A stretch of 52,238 nt of DNA from Frankia sp. AgB1.9 (lineage in GTDB: Bacteria; Actinomycetota; Actinomycetes; Frankiales; Frankiaceae): positions 46,513 to 98,750 of the forward strand of contig NZ_JADWYX010000008.1 in the NCBI RefSeq assembly GCF_016786355.1, written 5' to 3'. Below are positions 44,033 to 52,238 of this stretch, piece after piece. Each line of letters begins with the position of its first letter. The first letter of the stretch is position 1. Both the position numbers and the translations under genes were made by a program. The notes beneath the pieces were generated by a model that worked only from the letters and a program-made list of their open reading frames with translations, was not told the DNA's origin and searched no databases.

Positions 44033-44797
44033 GTGAAGCGTGCTCGGATGCTGGGTGCCGTGGTCGGGCTGGTCGCACTGGCGGTAGCCGGATGTACCAG
44101 CCACGCTGGTGCGGCCGCGCAGGTCGACGACAGGACGATCGGCACGGATACCGTGCGTGGCATCGTCGACCGCGGCATGTCCGCGTACACCGCCTTCGCG
44201 GCCACACATCCCGACGCCGCCTCGCAGCAGACCCCGGTCACCCGGGACGACCTGCAGCGCCGGACGCTCGGCAACCTCGTCGAGTACCAGCTCGACCTGA
44301 CTGAGGCGCGCAAGCGCGGCATCACGCTCAGCCCGCAGGAGGCCGACGCCTACTACCAGTCGTACGCGATCTTCGGGTCCGGCAGCGTCGCGGCCTTCGA
44401 GCAGGCCGGAGCGTCCGCCGGGTTCGCGCCCGAGGACCTGCGGACGATCATCCGGACGTACGCGCTGGAGTCCAAGATCGAGGACGCGATCGCGCCCGAC
44501 CTGGTCGCGTCCAGCGCCGACGTCAAGTCGGCCTACACCAGCGCGCTCACCCAGTTCGGCGTGAAGTCCCTGCCGCTCAGCCTTACCGAGGCCAGCCCGT
44601 TCCTGGCCCGCCAGCTGATGAACCAGCAGCGGGACGCGAAGCTGCGGCCGATCCTGGCCGCTACGGCGCGCACCGACCACGTCTCGGTGAACCCGCGGTT
44701 CGGCGTGTGGAGCGCGGACGACATCTCCGTGCTCGCGGCCGACGGCTCGATCGCGACGAAGGGGACCCCGGTGCCGGAACTTAACCTGGCCTCGTGA
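44033..44797 (+). CDS. SurA N-domain-like lipoprotein without PPIase domain
   Basis: 254 residues. The signal ends in a lipobox (V-A-G-C near residue 20), so the protein should be anchored at the outer face of the membrane. The mature part is helical and resembles the N-terminal chaperone domain of SurA/PrsA proteins, but no parvulin domain follows. GTG 44033 has GGAG 8 nt upstream; TAACGT at 43973-43978 could be the -10 box. Its stop overlaps the mazG GTG by 4 nt. A similar lipoprotein between mfd and mazG occurs in other actinobacteria; its exact role is unknown. Confidence 0.8.
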   Translation: MKRARMLGAVVGLVALAVAGCTSHAGAAAQVDDRTIGTDTVRGIVDRGMSAYTAFAATHPDAASQQTPVTRDDLQRRTLGNLVEYQLDLTEARKRGITLSPQEADAYYQSYAIFGSGSVAAFEQAGASAGFAPEDLRTIIRTYALESKIEDAIAPDLVASSADVKSAYTSALTQFGVKSLPLSLTEASPFLARQLMNQQRDAKLRPILAATARTDHVSVNPRFGVWSADDISVLAADGSIATKGTPVPELNLAS

Positions 44798-46017
44798 CAC
44801 CTCCGGTAACCGTGACACCTCTGGTAACGCTGCTCGAGACCAGCGCCCGGGTCGCCCCCGGACTGCTCACCGCCGACGCCTGGGACCTGGTTCGCCGGGT
44901 CCCGGTCTGCTGCGCCGATCCCGCGCATCCCCAGCTCGACGCGCTGCGCGCCGCGCGAGTCGACGTCACGATGCTGGCCGAACTGGCCGAGGTGCCGTGG
45001 CCGGACGAGCCCGGCGGCTGCCCACTCGGGCCGGTGCGGGCCGTCGCCACGGCGGCCGGCGCGTCCGAGGTCGTGTGGCTGCCGGAGCCGGCGGGTGCCT
45101 GGCCCGGCCCGACGGCCGTCGTCGATGCGCACCTGCGTGCCCACGCGACCGGCGAACCGGACGAAGTCCGCCTGCTCGCCGGCACGCACGACCTGCCCGG
45201 GGCGCGGCTGCTGGACGTCGTCGCCGTGATGGACCGGCTTCGCTCGCCCGGTGGCTGCCCCTGGGACGCCGAGCAGACTCACCTCTCGCTCGCCCCGTAC
45301 CTCCTGGAGGAGGCGTACGAGGCGTACCAGGCGCTGGAGGACGCGAACCCGGCCGACCTGCGTGAGGAGCTGGGCGACGTCCTCATGCAGGTCGTCTTCC
45401 ACGCCCGCGTCGCCGAGGACGCCACCGACGGCCCCGTCGACGCGGGCGGCGGCCGGTTCGACGTCGACGAGGTGGCGACCGGTCTCGCGAGCAAGCTGGT
45501 CCGCCGCCACCCGCACGTGTTCGGCGACGTCGACGTGGCCGGGTCCGACGAGGTGGTCACCAACTGGGAGGCCATCAAGAAGGCCGAGAAGGGCCGGCGT
45601 TCGGTCACCGAGGGGGTGCCGCTGACCCAGCCGGCGCTCTCGCTCGCCGCCAAGCTGCAGAAGCGGGCCCGCAAGGCGGGCCTGCCCGCCGACCTGGTCG
45701 TCGCGACGGTGCCGTCTCCCGCGGGCGTCGCCGAGGGCCCCGGAGCGCTGCCGGTGGACGCCGACCTGGCGGACGTCGTCGCGTCCCACGCGGGCGCCCC
45801 CGACCTGGACGAGCGCGGTGTCGGTGAGCTCCTCTTCGCGGTCGTCGCGCTGGCCGCGGCGGCCGGCGTCGATCCCGAGGTCGCCCTCCGGGCCCGGTCC
45901 CGCGCCTTCCGGGACCTGCTGTCCGCCGCCGAGGAGTCGGCCCATGCGGACGGCGTCGACCCGGCCGACCAGGACGCGGCCGGCTGGCGGACGCGGTGGA
46001 GCCCCGCGGCGTCCTGA
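44794..46017 (+). CDS. mazG: Nucleoside triphosphate pyrophosphohydrolase (MazG)
   Basis: 407 residues. The MazG core begins near 135 (M-D-R-L-R-S-P-G-G-C-P-W-D) with L-L-E-E-A-Y-E-A near 170 and E-E-L-G-D-V-L-M-Q near 190, giving the Mg-binding E-x2-E...E-x2-D pattern. The first 130 residues are an extension found in actinobacterial MazG. It hydrolyses noncanonical (d)NTPs to monophosphates. Two in-frame GTG starts lie in an 18-bp duplication (44794-44811 and 44812-44829); the first overlaps the previous stop (GTGA) and is used here. Confidence 0.93.
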   Translation: MTPPVTVTPLVTLLETSARVAPGLLTADAWDLVRRVPVCCADPAHPQLDALRAARVDVTMLAELAEVPWPDEPGGCPLGPVRAVATAAGASEVVWLPEPAGAWPGPTAVVDAHLRAHATGEPDEVRLLAGTHDLPGARLLDVVAVMDRLRSPGGCPWDAEQTHLSLAPYLLEEAYEAYQALEDANPADLREELGDVLMQVVFHARVAEDATDGPVDAGGGRFDVDEVATGLASKLVRRHPHVFGDVDVAGSDEVVTNWEAIKKAEKGRRSVTEGVPLTQPALSLAAKLQKRARKAGLPADLVVATVPSPAGVAEGPGALPVDADLADVVASHAGAPDLDERGVGELLFAVVALAAAAGVDPEVALRARSRAFRDLLSAAEESAHADGVDPADQDAAGWRTRWSPAAS

Positions 46018-46116
46018 CCGACGCGCGCCGTGACCGGATCGATGGGCCGGCCGTCACCCTCGGTTGCGGGCGGGTTGGGTTTCCGATGTGCCCGACCGGG
46101 CGATTCGGTCTGGCCA

Positions 46117-46122
46117 TAGCCT
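46117..46122 (+). promoter_or_regulatory. -10 box TAGCCT of a probable near-leaderless promoter for sppA
   Basis: TAGCCT lies 7 nt before ATG 46130, one nt off the strict leaderless distance. No ribosome binding site is visible. Confidence 0.45.
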
Positions 46123-46129
46123 CGGGTCC

Positions 46130-48487
46130 ATGGAGACGACGCCTCGTCACGCGCTCGCCGAGATCCGTGCGTTGGCCGCGCGGCGCAACGCCCCGCTGAT
46201 CCTCGAGCTGGACCTGACCACCGACCCGGTCGAGGGGATCGTCGACGACCCGCTCACCGCGCGGTTCGGCCGACGGCGCCAGACCCTGCGCGAGATCGTC
46301 GACGGCCTGCGCCGCGCCGCACTCGACCCGAGGACCCGGGTGCTGGTCGCGCACGTCGCGAGCTGCGGGATGCCGATCGCCCGGGTGCAGGAGATCCGCG
46401 ACGCGGTCGGTGAGTTCCGGGGCGCCGGGAAGTTCGCGATCGCCTACGCGGACACGTTCGGCGAGTTCGGCGGCGGCACCGTTCCCTACTACCTGGCCTG
46501 CGCGTTCGACCAGATCTGGCTCGCCCCGCCCGGGGACCTCGGGCTCACCGGCGTCGCGAGCCACACCCCGTTCCTGCGCGACGCCCTCGACCGGCTCGGC
46601 GTCGCGGCCGAGCTGGGCGCCCGGCACGAGTACAAGAACGCCGTCAACACGTTCGTCGAGCGCGGCTTCACCGCCGAGCACCTGGAAGCGACGACCCGGG
46701 TGGTGGAGTCGTCGGCCGACGAGATCATCGCTGGCATCGTGGCCGGCCGGCGGCTGCCCGCCGACCGGGTGCGCCGGCTGGTCGACGCCGGGCCGCTGTC
46801 GGCCCAGGTGGCGCTGCGGACCGGCCTGGTCGACCGGCTCGGCTACCGGGACGAGGTCTACGCCGCCGTCCGACGCCGCGCCGCGGCCAGCGACCCGACC
46901 GGCGCCCTGCCGGAGCTCCCCGGCCCGGCCGCGGCCGGCGCGCGCGGCCCCGGCGAGGCGGTGTCGCCCAAGCCGGCCCCAACGGAGGCCGGGTCTGAGG
47001 AGGCGACCGCGGGCGACGGCCCCGGCGCCGTGGCTCCGGCCGTCCCACCGGCCCCGGCCGCCATGGCCGCGGGGTCGGCCGCTCTCGGCACCGTGACGGC
47101 GGCCTCCGCCGGGGTCGCCGTCGAGGCAGGCCCGCCCGCCGCCGAGCCGGCCGCTGGCGCGGCAGTTCCCAGCGTCGCCGGTGCCCCGGTCACTACCCCG
47201 GACGCAGCCGGCACCCAGGCCGTCCCGGATCGACGGACCGCGCCGGTGCCCCTGTACCTGGGCGCCTACCGCAGGTCGGCCGCCCGTAAGGAGGCGTCCC
47301 CGCTGCGGCGGGCGGCCCGCTCGTCCGGTGCGGCCGTGGCGTCGCTCCTCGGCCCGGACCGGCGCGAGGCGCGTCGCTCCGCGACCGGCCCGGGTCCGAC
47401 CGGCCTCGGGAACCTGGACGAGGCCGTCGCCGTGCCAGCGGACCGCGACCCCGACACCGCGGCCGTCGCGCTCATCCACGGCACCGGGCCCGTGGTGCTG
47501 CGCCGTACCGGGCCACCGGTCGGTGGGTCGGTGCTGGCGGCCGACGCTGTGTGCGCGGCCTTCCGGGCGGCGGCCAAGGACCCGGACATCGCCGCCGCGG
47601 TCTTCCGCGTCGACAGCCCCGGCGGCTCCTACGTCGCGTCCGACCTGGTGCGCCGGGAGGTGGAGCGGTTCCGGGCGACCGGCCGGCCGGTCATCGTCTC
47701 GATGGGCTCGGTCGCCGCCTCGGGTGGCTACTTCGTCGCGCTCGCCGCCGACACGATCGTCGCGAACCCCTCGACGCTGACCGGGTCCATCGGCGTCTAC
47801 GGCGGCAAGCAGGTGATCAGCGGGCTGCTGGACAAGCTCGGTGTGGCGATCGGCGAGGTCGCCCAGGGCGAGCACGCGCTGATGATGTCGGCCCGCCGGC
47901 CGTTCAGCCCCGGCGAGCGGGCCAAGCTGGACGAGTTCCTCGACCGGGTCTACGCCGACTTCGTCGGCAAGGTCGCCACCGCCCGCGCGATGCCGCTGCA
48001 ACGGGCGGACGAGCTGGCGCGCGGCCGAGTCTGGACCGGGGCCGACGCGCACCGGCACGGTCTGGTCGACGAGCTCGGCGGGCTGGAACGCGCGCTGCGG
48101 CTGGCCTGGACCGCCGCCGGGCTGCCGGGCAGCCGGCCGTCCCGGGTGCGGCTGCTGCCGCACCGCTCGCTGGTCGACCACGTCCGACCGGCGCGGTCGA
48201 GCGAGGACACCGCCGCCGCCTTCGGGGACGGGGCCGGCGCCACCCTGGTCGGCGACCTGCTCGGCGCGGCCCTGGCACTGGCCGGACGGTCCGCGGGCGG
48301 TCCGCCCCTGGCGGGCGGGATGGACGCGGCGCTGGCCGGCGCCCTGGAGGCGCTGGCCGGCGGCTGGGCCGGCGTCCTGTCCGGCGGGCACGCCGGGGGC
48401 TGGGGCCCGCTCGCGGGGCTCGCGGCCCGCGCCGGACTGCCCGCCGCCGGCCCGCTCCTGATGCCGCCGATCGGTCCGGTCGGCTAG
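46130..48487 (+). CDS. sppA: Signal peptide peptidase SppA-type serine protease (S49), double-domain
   Basis: 785 residues. Two S49 domains are joined by about 100 residues rich in Ala, Pro and Gly (about residues 262-365). The first domain has the likely catalytic Lys (H-E-Y-K-N-A-V-N-T-F) and the second the catalytic Ser (V-A-A-S-G-G-Y-F), as in the 67-kDa SppA of E. coli where Lys and Ser lie in different halves. It degrades signal peptides left in the membrane. No strong N-terminal membrane helix is seen, so attachment may be peripheral. The last 100 residues are Gly/Ala-rich. The ATG is set by the -10 box upstream. Confidence 0.88.
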   Translation: METTPRHALAEIRALAARRNAPLILELDLTTDPVEGIVDDPLTARFGRRRQTLREIVDGLRRAALDPRTRVLVAHVASCGMPIARVQEIRDAVGEFRGAGKFAIAYADTFGEFGGGTVPYYLACAFDQIWLAPPGDLGLTGVASHTPFLRDALDRLGVAAELGARHEYKNAVNTFVERGFTAEHLEATTRVVESSADEIIAGIVAGRRLPADRVRRLVDAGPLSAQVALRTGLVDRLGYRDEVYAAVRRRAAASDPTGALPELPGPAAAGARGPGEAVSPKPAPTEAGSEEATAGDGPGAVAPAVPPAPAAMAAGSAALGTVTAASAGVAVEAGPPAAEPAAGAAVPSVAGAPVTTPDAAGTQAVPDRRTAPVPLYLGAYRRSAARKEASPLRRAARSSGAAVASLLGPDRREARRSATGPGPTGLGNLDEAVAVPADRDPDTAAVALIHGTGPVVLRRTGPPVGGSVLAADAVCAAFRAAAKDPDIAAAVFRVDSPGGSYVASDLVRREVERFRATGRPVIVSMGSVAASGGYFVALAADTIVANPSTLTGSIGVYGGKQVISGLLDKLGVAIGEVAQGEHALMMSARRPFSPGERAKLDEFLDRVYADFVGKVATARAMPLQRADELARGRVWTGADAHRHGLVDELGGLERALRLAWTAAGLPGSRPSRVRLLPHRSLVDHVRPARSSEDTAAAFGDGAGATLVGDLLGAALALAGRSAGGPPLAGGMDAALAGALEALAGGWAGVLSGGHAGGWGPLAGLAARAGLPAAGPLLMPPIGPVG

Positions 48488-48520
48488 GGCGCCAGGACCG
48501 TCAAGATCCGCCCGTAGGCG

Positions 48521-48595
48521 TGATCGCCGTTTTGGCCCTCGAATGGTCGTGGATCGGGCCTGACCACAACCACCAGAGGGCCGAACTCGCGATCA
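48521..48595. repeat. 75-bp palindromic interspersed repeat, copy 2
   Basis: The same length and end sequences as 22320-22394 (TGATCGCCGTTT at one end, CGCGATCA at the other). Here it lies between the convergent ends of sppA and a methyltransferase gene. The outer arms TGATCGC/GCGATCA and TTGGCCCTC/GAGGGCC can pair. Confidence 0.75.
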
Positions 48596-48604
48596 TGCGG
48601 CCAG

Positions 48605-48640
48605 CTCGTGCCGGCCGGCAAGGTCGGGCCCCGGCACGAG
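48605..48640. terminator. Bidirectional stem-loop between sppA and the methyltransferase
   Basis: A perfect 10-bp stem CTCGTGCCGG (48605-48614) and CCGGCACGAG (48631-48640) with a 16-nt loop, followed by TTTGGTT. It sits between two convergent genes. Confidence 0.6.
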
Positions 48641-48659
48641 TTTGGTTGGTCGGACCAGG

Positions 48660-49532
48660 TCAGGTGGTCTTGCGGGCGACGCCGACCGAGATCACGGTCG
48701 ACTCCGTCTCGTCGGCCCGCCACTTCGTCGCCAGCACCACACCAGGGTCGAGCAGGTCCCAGCCGTCGAAGAACTGGACGACCTGGTCGCGGGGACGGGC
48801 ATGGAAACTGCCGGTCGAGGCCTCGCGCATCAGGGCGTACGCCGCCGCCAGGTTCTCGGCCGGGACGTCGCCGGTCGGCGCCTCGCTTGCCGGCACAGGG
48901 TGGGTCAGGACGAGGAAGCTGCCGGGCGGCATCGCCTCGGACAGGGTGCGCACGATCGAGTACGGATCATCCTCGTCGGGCACGCAGTGCAGCATCGCGA
49001 TGAGCATGAGCGCGATCGGCTGGCTGAAGTCGAGGACGTCCGCCGCCTTGGCGAGGATGTCGGCCGGCTGGCGGACGTCGCCGTGCACGTAGCTGGTCTG
49101 GCCCTGCGGGGTGCTGGTCAGCAGCGCGTGCGCGTGGGCGAGCACGATCGGATCATTGTCCACGTAGACGATGCGGGCGTCCGGGGCGGCCCGCTGTGCG
49201 ACCTCGTGGGTGTTGTCGGAGGCAGGCAGCCCGGTGCCGATGTCGAGGAACTGCCGGACGCCGAACTCGGTGGCCAGCAGGTGCACGGCCCGCCGCAGGA
49301 AGGAGCGGTTCGCGCGGACGCTCTCGGTGACCGCCGGCATCGCGGCCATGACCGCTTCGGCGACCTTCCGGTCAGCCGCGTAGTTGGTCTTACCGCCGAG
49401 CCAGTAGTCGTAGACCCGGGCGATGTGCGGGATGTCCGTGCGCAGATCGATCGGGGTCCCGCCGGGCCCTCGGACGGTGGCGTCGGAGGCAGCCGACTCG
49501 AAGCTCCATTGCCCTTCGCCGCTGTCGACCAC
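48660..49532 (-). CDS. SAM-dependent methyltransferase of the DUF574 family
   Basis: About 290 residues. The motifs P-H-I-A-R-V-Y-D-Y-W-L-G-G-K-T-N-Y near residue 30, F-L-D-I-G-T-G-L-P and V-Y-V-D-N-D-P-I-V-L are typical of this actinobacterial family, which is greatly expanded in Frankia and Streptomyces and has a class I methyltransferase fold. Substrates are unknown. GTG 49532 is chosen because GGGGA stands 4 nt upstream and it gives the usual length. It interrupts the conserved mazG-eno order and is divergent from eno. Confidence 0.85.
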   Translation of the reverse strand: MVDSGEGQWSFESAASDATVRGPGGTPIDLRTDIPHIARVYDYWLGGKTNYAADRKVAEAVMAAMPAVTESVRANRSFLRRAVHLLATEFGVRQFLDIGTGLPASDNTHEVAQRAAPDARIVYVDNDPIVLAHAHALLTSTPQGQTSYVHGDVRQPADILAKAADVLDFSQPIALMLIAMLHCVPDEDDPYSIVRTLSEAMPPGSFLVLTHPVPASEAPTGDVPAENLAAAYALMREASTGSFHARPRDQVVQFFDGWDLLDPGVVLATKWRADETESTVISVGVARKTT

Positions 49533-51257
<1,725 letters not shown>

Positions 51258-51284
51258 GGCCCGCCGGCCCGGGCTGATCTCGCC

Positions 51285-51662
51285 ATGCCGCGCCTGCCCC
51301 GGCGGACCACGCTCACGACGCGAGCCACCCTGCTCGCGGTGGTGATCTGCGTGCTCGTGCTGACGCTCGCCTACCCGCTGCGGCTCTACCTCCAGCAGCA
51401 GGCCGAGAACGCCGCGCTGGCCAAGCAGAACGCGGCGGCGCAGGCGCGCGTGGACGCGCTGAAGGCCGAGGTCGGCAAGTACGGCGACGACGCCTGGGTC
51501 CAGGACGAGGCGCGGCGCCGGCTGCACTACGTCCTGCCCGGGGAGAAGACCTACGTCATGCCCGTCGCGCCGTCGCCGAGCCCGGCGGCGGGCAACGGGC
51601 GTGGCCGGTCCAGCCCGGACGAGGCCTGGTACAGCCAGCTCTGGTCGCAGACTGTCCCCTAG
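51285..51662 (+). CDS. FtsB/DivIC-like septum formation initiator
   Basis: 125 residues. A short cytoplasmic N-terminus, one membrane helix (about 14-33) and an extracytoplasmic coiled coil (about 35-65) are followed by Y-G-D-D-A-W-V-Q-D-E-A-R-R-R-L-H-Y-V, the conserved block of this family. Together with FtsL and FtsQ such proteins assemble the division machinery. Position between eno and a DUF501 gene is conserved in actinobacteria and supports the call. Confidence 0.9.
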   Translation: MPRLPRRTTLTTRATLLAVVICVLVLTLAYPLRLYLQQQAENAALAKQNAAAQARVDALKAEVGKYGDDAWVQDEARRRLHYVLPGEKTYVMPVAPSPSPAAGNGRGRSSPDEAWYSQLWSQTVP

Positions 51663-51757
51663 CGCGAAGGGCGGCCGGGCCCGCCTCGTCGCGGAATCGT
51701 GGCGGGCGGCCAGGTCGATAGACTCGGCCGTCGGTCTGGATTTCTCGGCTGGGGGCG

Positions 51758-52238
51758 GTGCGGGTGGCGGGCGGCGATGCCGCGGCGGAGACGGCGGCTC
51801 CCGAGAGCCCGGCGCCTGACGGTCTGCTGGCGGACGGTCTGGCGCCGGCGGCCCCGGCGGACGAGGGCCTGGCCGCGGACCTCGCGGTCGTCGAGCGGCA
51901 GCTCGGCCGCCGGCCGCGGGCCGTGCTGCGGGTCGCGCACCGCTGCTCGTGCGGGCTGCCGGACGTCGTCGAGACGGCGCCCCGGCTTGAGGACGGCACG
52001 CCGTTCCCGACGCTGTACTACCTCACCTGCCCGCGAGCGAGCTCCGCCGTGGCCCGGCTGGAGAGCTCGGGCCTGATGCGGGAGATGACCGCCCGGCTCG
52101 GCACCGAGCCGGAGCTCGCCGCCGCGTACCAGTCCGCCCATGAGGACTACCTCGCCCGGCGGGACGCCCTCGGCGGGGCGCGGCCCCGCCGCCCCCGGGG
52201 GGGGGGGGGGGGCGGCCCGGGCGCCGGGCGGGCCGGGG
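51758..52238 (+). CDS. DUF501 protein, 3' end missing
   Basis: An open frame from GTG 51758 (another GTG at 51764) that does not stop before the window ends. After a variable Ala-rich start it shows V-E-R-Q-L-G-R-R-P-R, V-A-H-R-C-S-C-G-L-P and F-P-T-L-Y-Y-L-T-C-P, the cysteine-containing motifs of DUF501 proteins, found next to DivIC and ppx in actinobacteria. The function is unknown. The last 45 bases are G/C homopolymer and are probably unreliable. A ppx/gppA gene would be expected next. Confidence 0.8.
   Translation, partial: MRVAGGDAAAETAAPESPAPDGLLADGLAPAAPADEGLAADLAVVERQLGRRPRAVLRVAHRCSCGLPDVVETAPRLEDGTPFPTLYYLTCPRASSAVARLESSGLMREMTARLGTEPELAAAYQSAHEDYLARRDALGGARPRRPRGGGGGGPGAGRAG

Noticed and set aside
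45605..48391. A minus-strand open frame of 928 codons antisense to mazG and sppA
   Set aside because: It is antisense to two well-supported genes, has no recognisable domain and shows the composition of a GC-driven shadow frame.

Overview
The window is very GC-rich (well above 70% by eye), uses GTG starts freely, and reads as the chromosome of a high-GC actinobacterium, most likely Frankia or a close relative; the genus is an inference from gene content and style, not proven here. The outer parts follow a gene order known from other actinobacteria (the Mycobacterium tuberculosis Rv1002c-Rv1026 neighbourhood): a partial rsmI-like start divergent from protein O-mannosyltransferase genes, then prs and glmU, tRNA-Gln, ispE, rplY, pth, and after a large insertion mfd, a SurA-like lipoprotein, mazG, sppA, eno, a DivIC/FtsB-like gene and a DUF501 gene that runs off the end.

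Region 1 (1-13547) is housekeeping. It holds two tandem, partly sequence-identical protein mannosyltransferase genes, a glmU-prs operon on the minus strand, tRNA-Gln, a fatty-acid desaturase, an ABC-F ATPase, ispE, rplY and pth. Region 2 (13589-39936) is a glycan-assembly island between pth and mfd. It has glycosyltransferases, a Wzx-like flippase, a Wzz-like protein with a degenerate ATPase domain, a Wzy-like polymerase/ligase, a PIG-L deacetylase, two GH26-like secreted or anchored glycanases, and sugar-nucleotide enzymes (glucose-1-phosphate cytidylyltransferase, epimerase/dehydratase, 3,5-epimerase-like protein, C-methyltransferase). A minus-strand operon adds a DUF4910 metallohydrolase-like protein, a Fe(II)/2-oxoglutarate dioxygenase and an SDR without the usual Tyr-Lys pair. 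A mycosin-like subtilase and tyrS sit inside the island. Region 3 (40207-52238) returns to the conserved order, with an S-adenosylmethionine methyltransferase (DUF574 type) added.

Together the island genes suggest a Wzx/Wzy-type extracellular or wall polysaccharide carrying an unusual branched (C-methylated) deoxysugar, probably made on a CDP carrier. No CDP-glucose 4,6-dehydratase is visible, so the pathway is incomplete here. The two mannosyltransferases and two GH26-like enzymes are other possible parts of envelope glycan metabolism.

Less expected features: two families of intergenic repeats with two equal-length copies each (75 bp; about 130 bp), a series of TANNNT boxes placed so exactly that transcripts would start at the start codon (leaderless), several short tandem repeats in or beside glycan genes, repeated Gly-Thr-Gln motifs in the disordered head of the flippase, and low-complexity G/C runs at both ends that look like contig-end artefacts.
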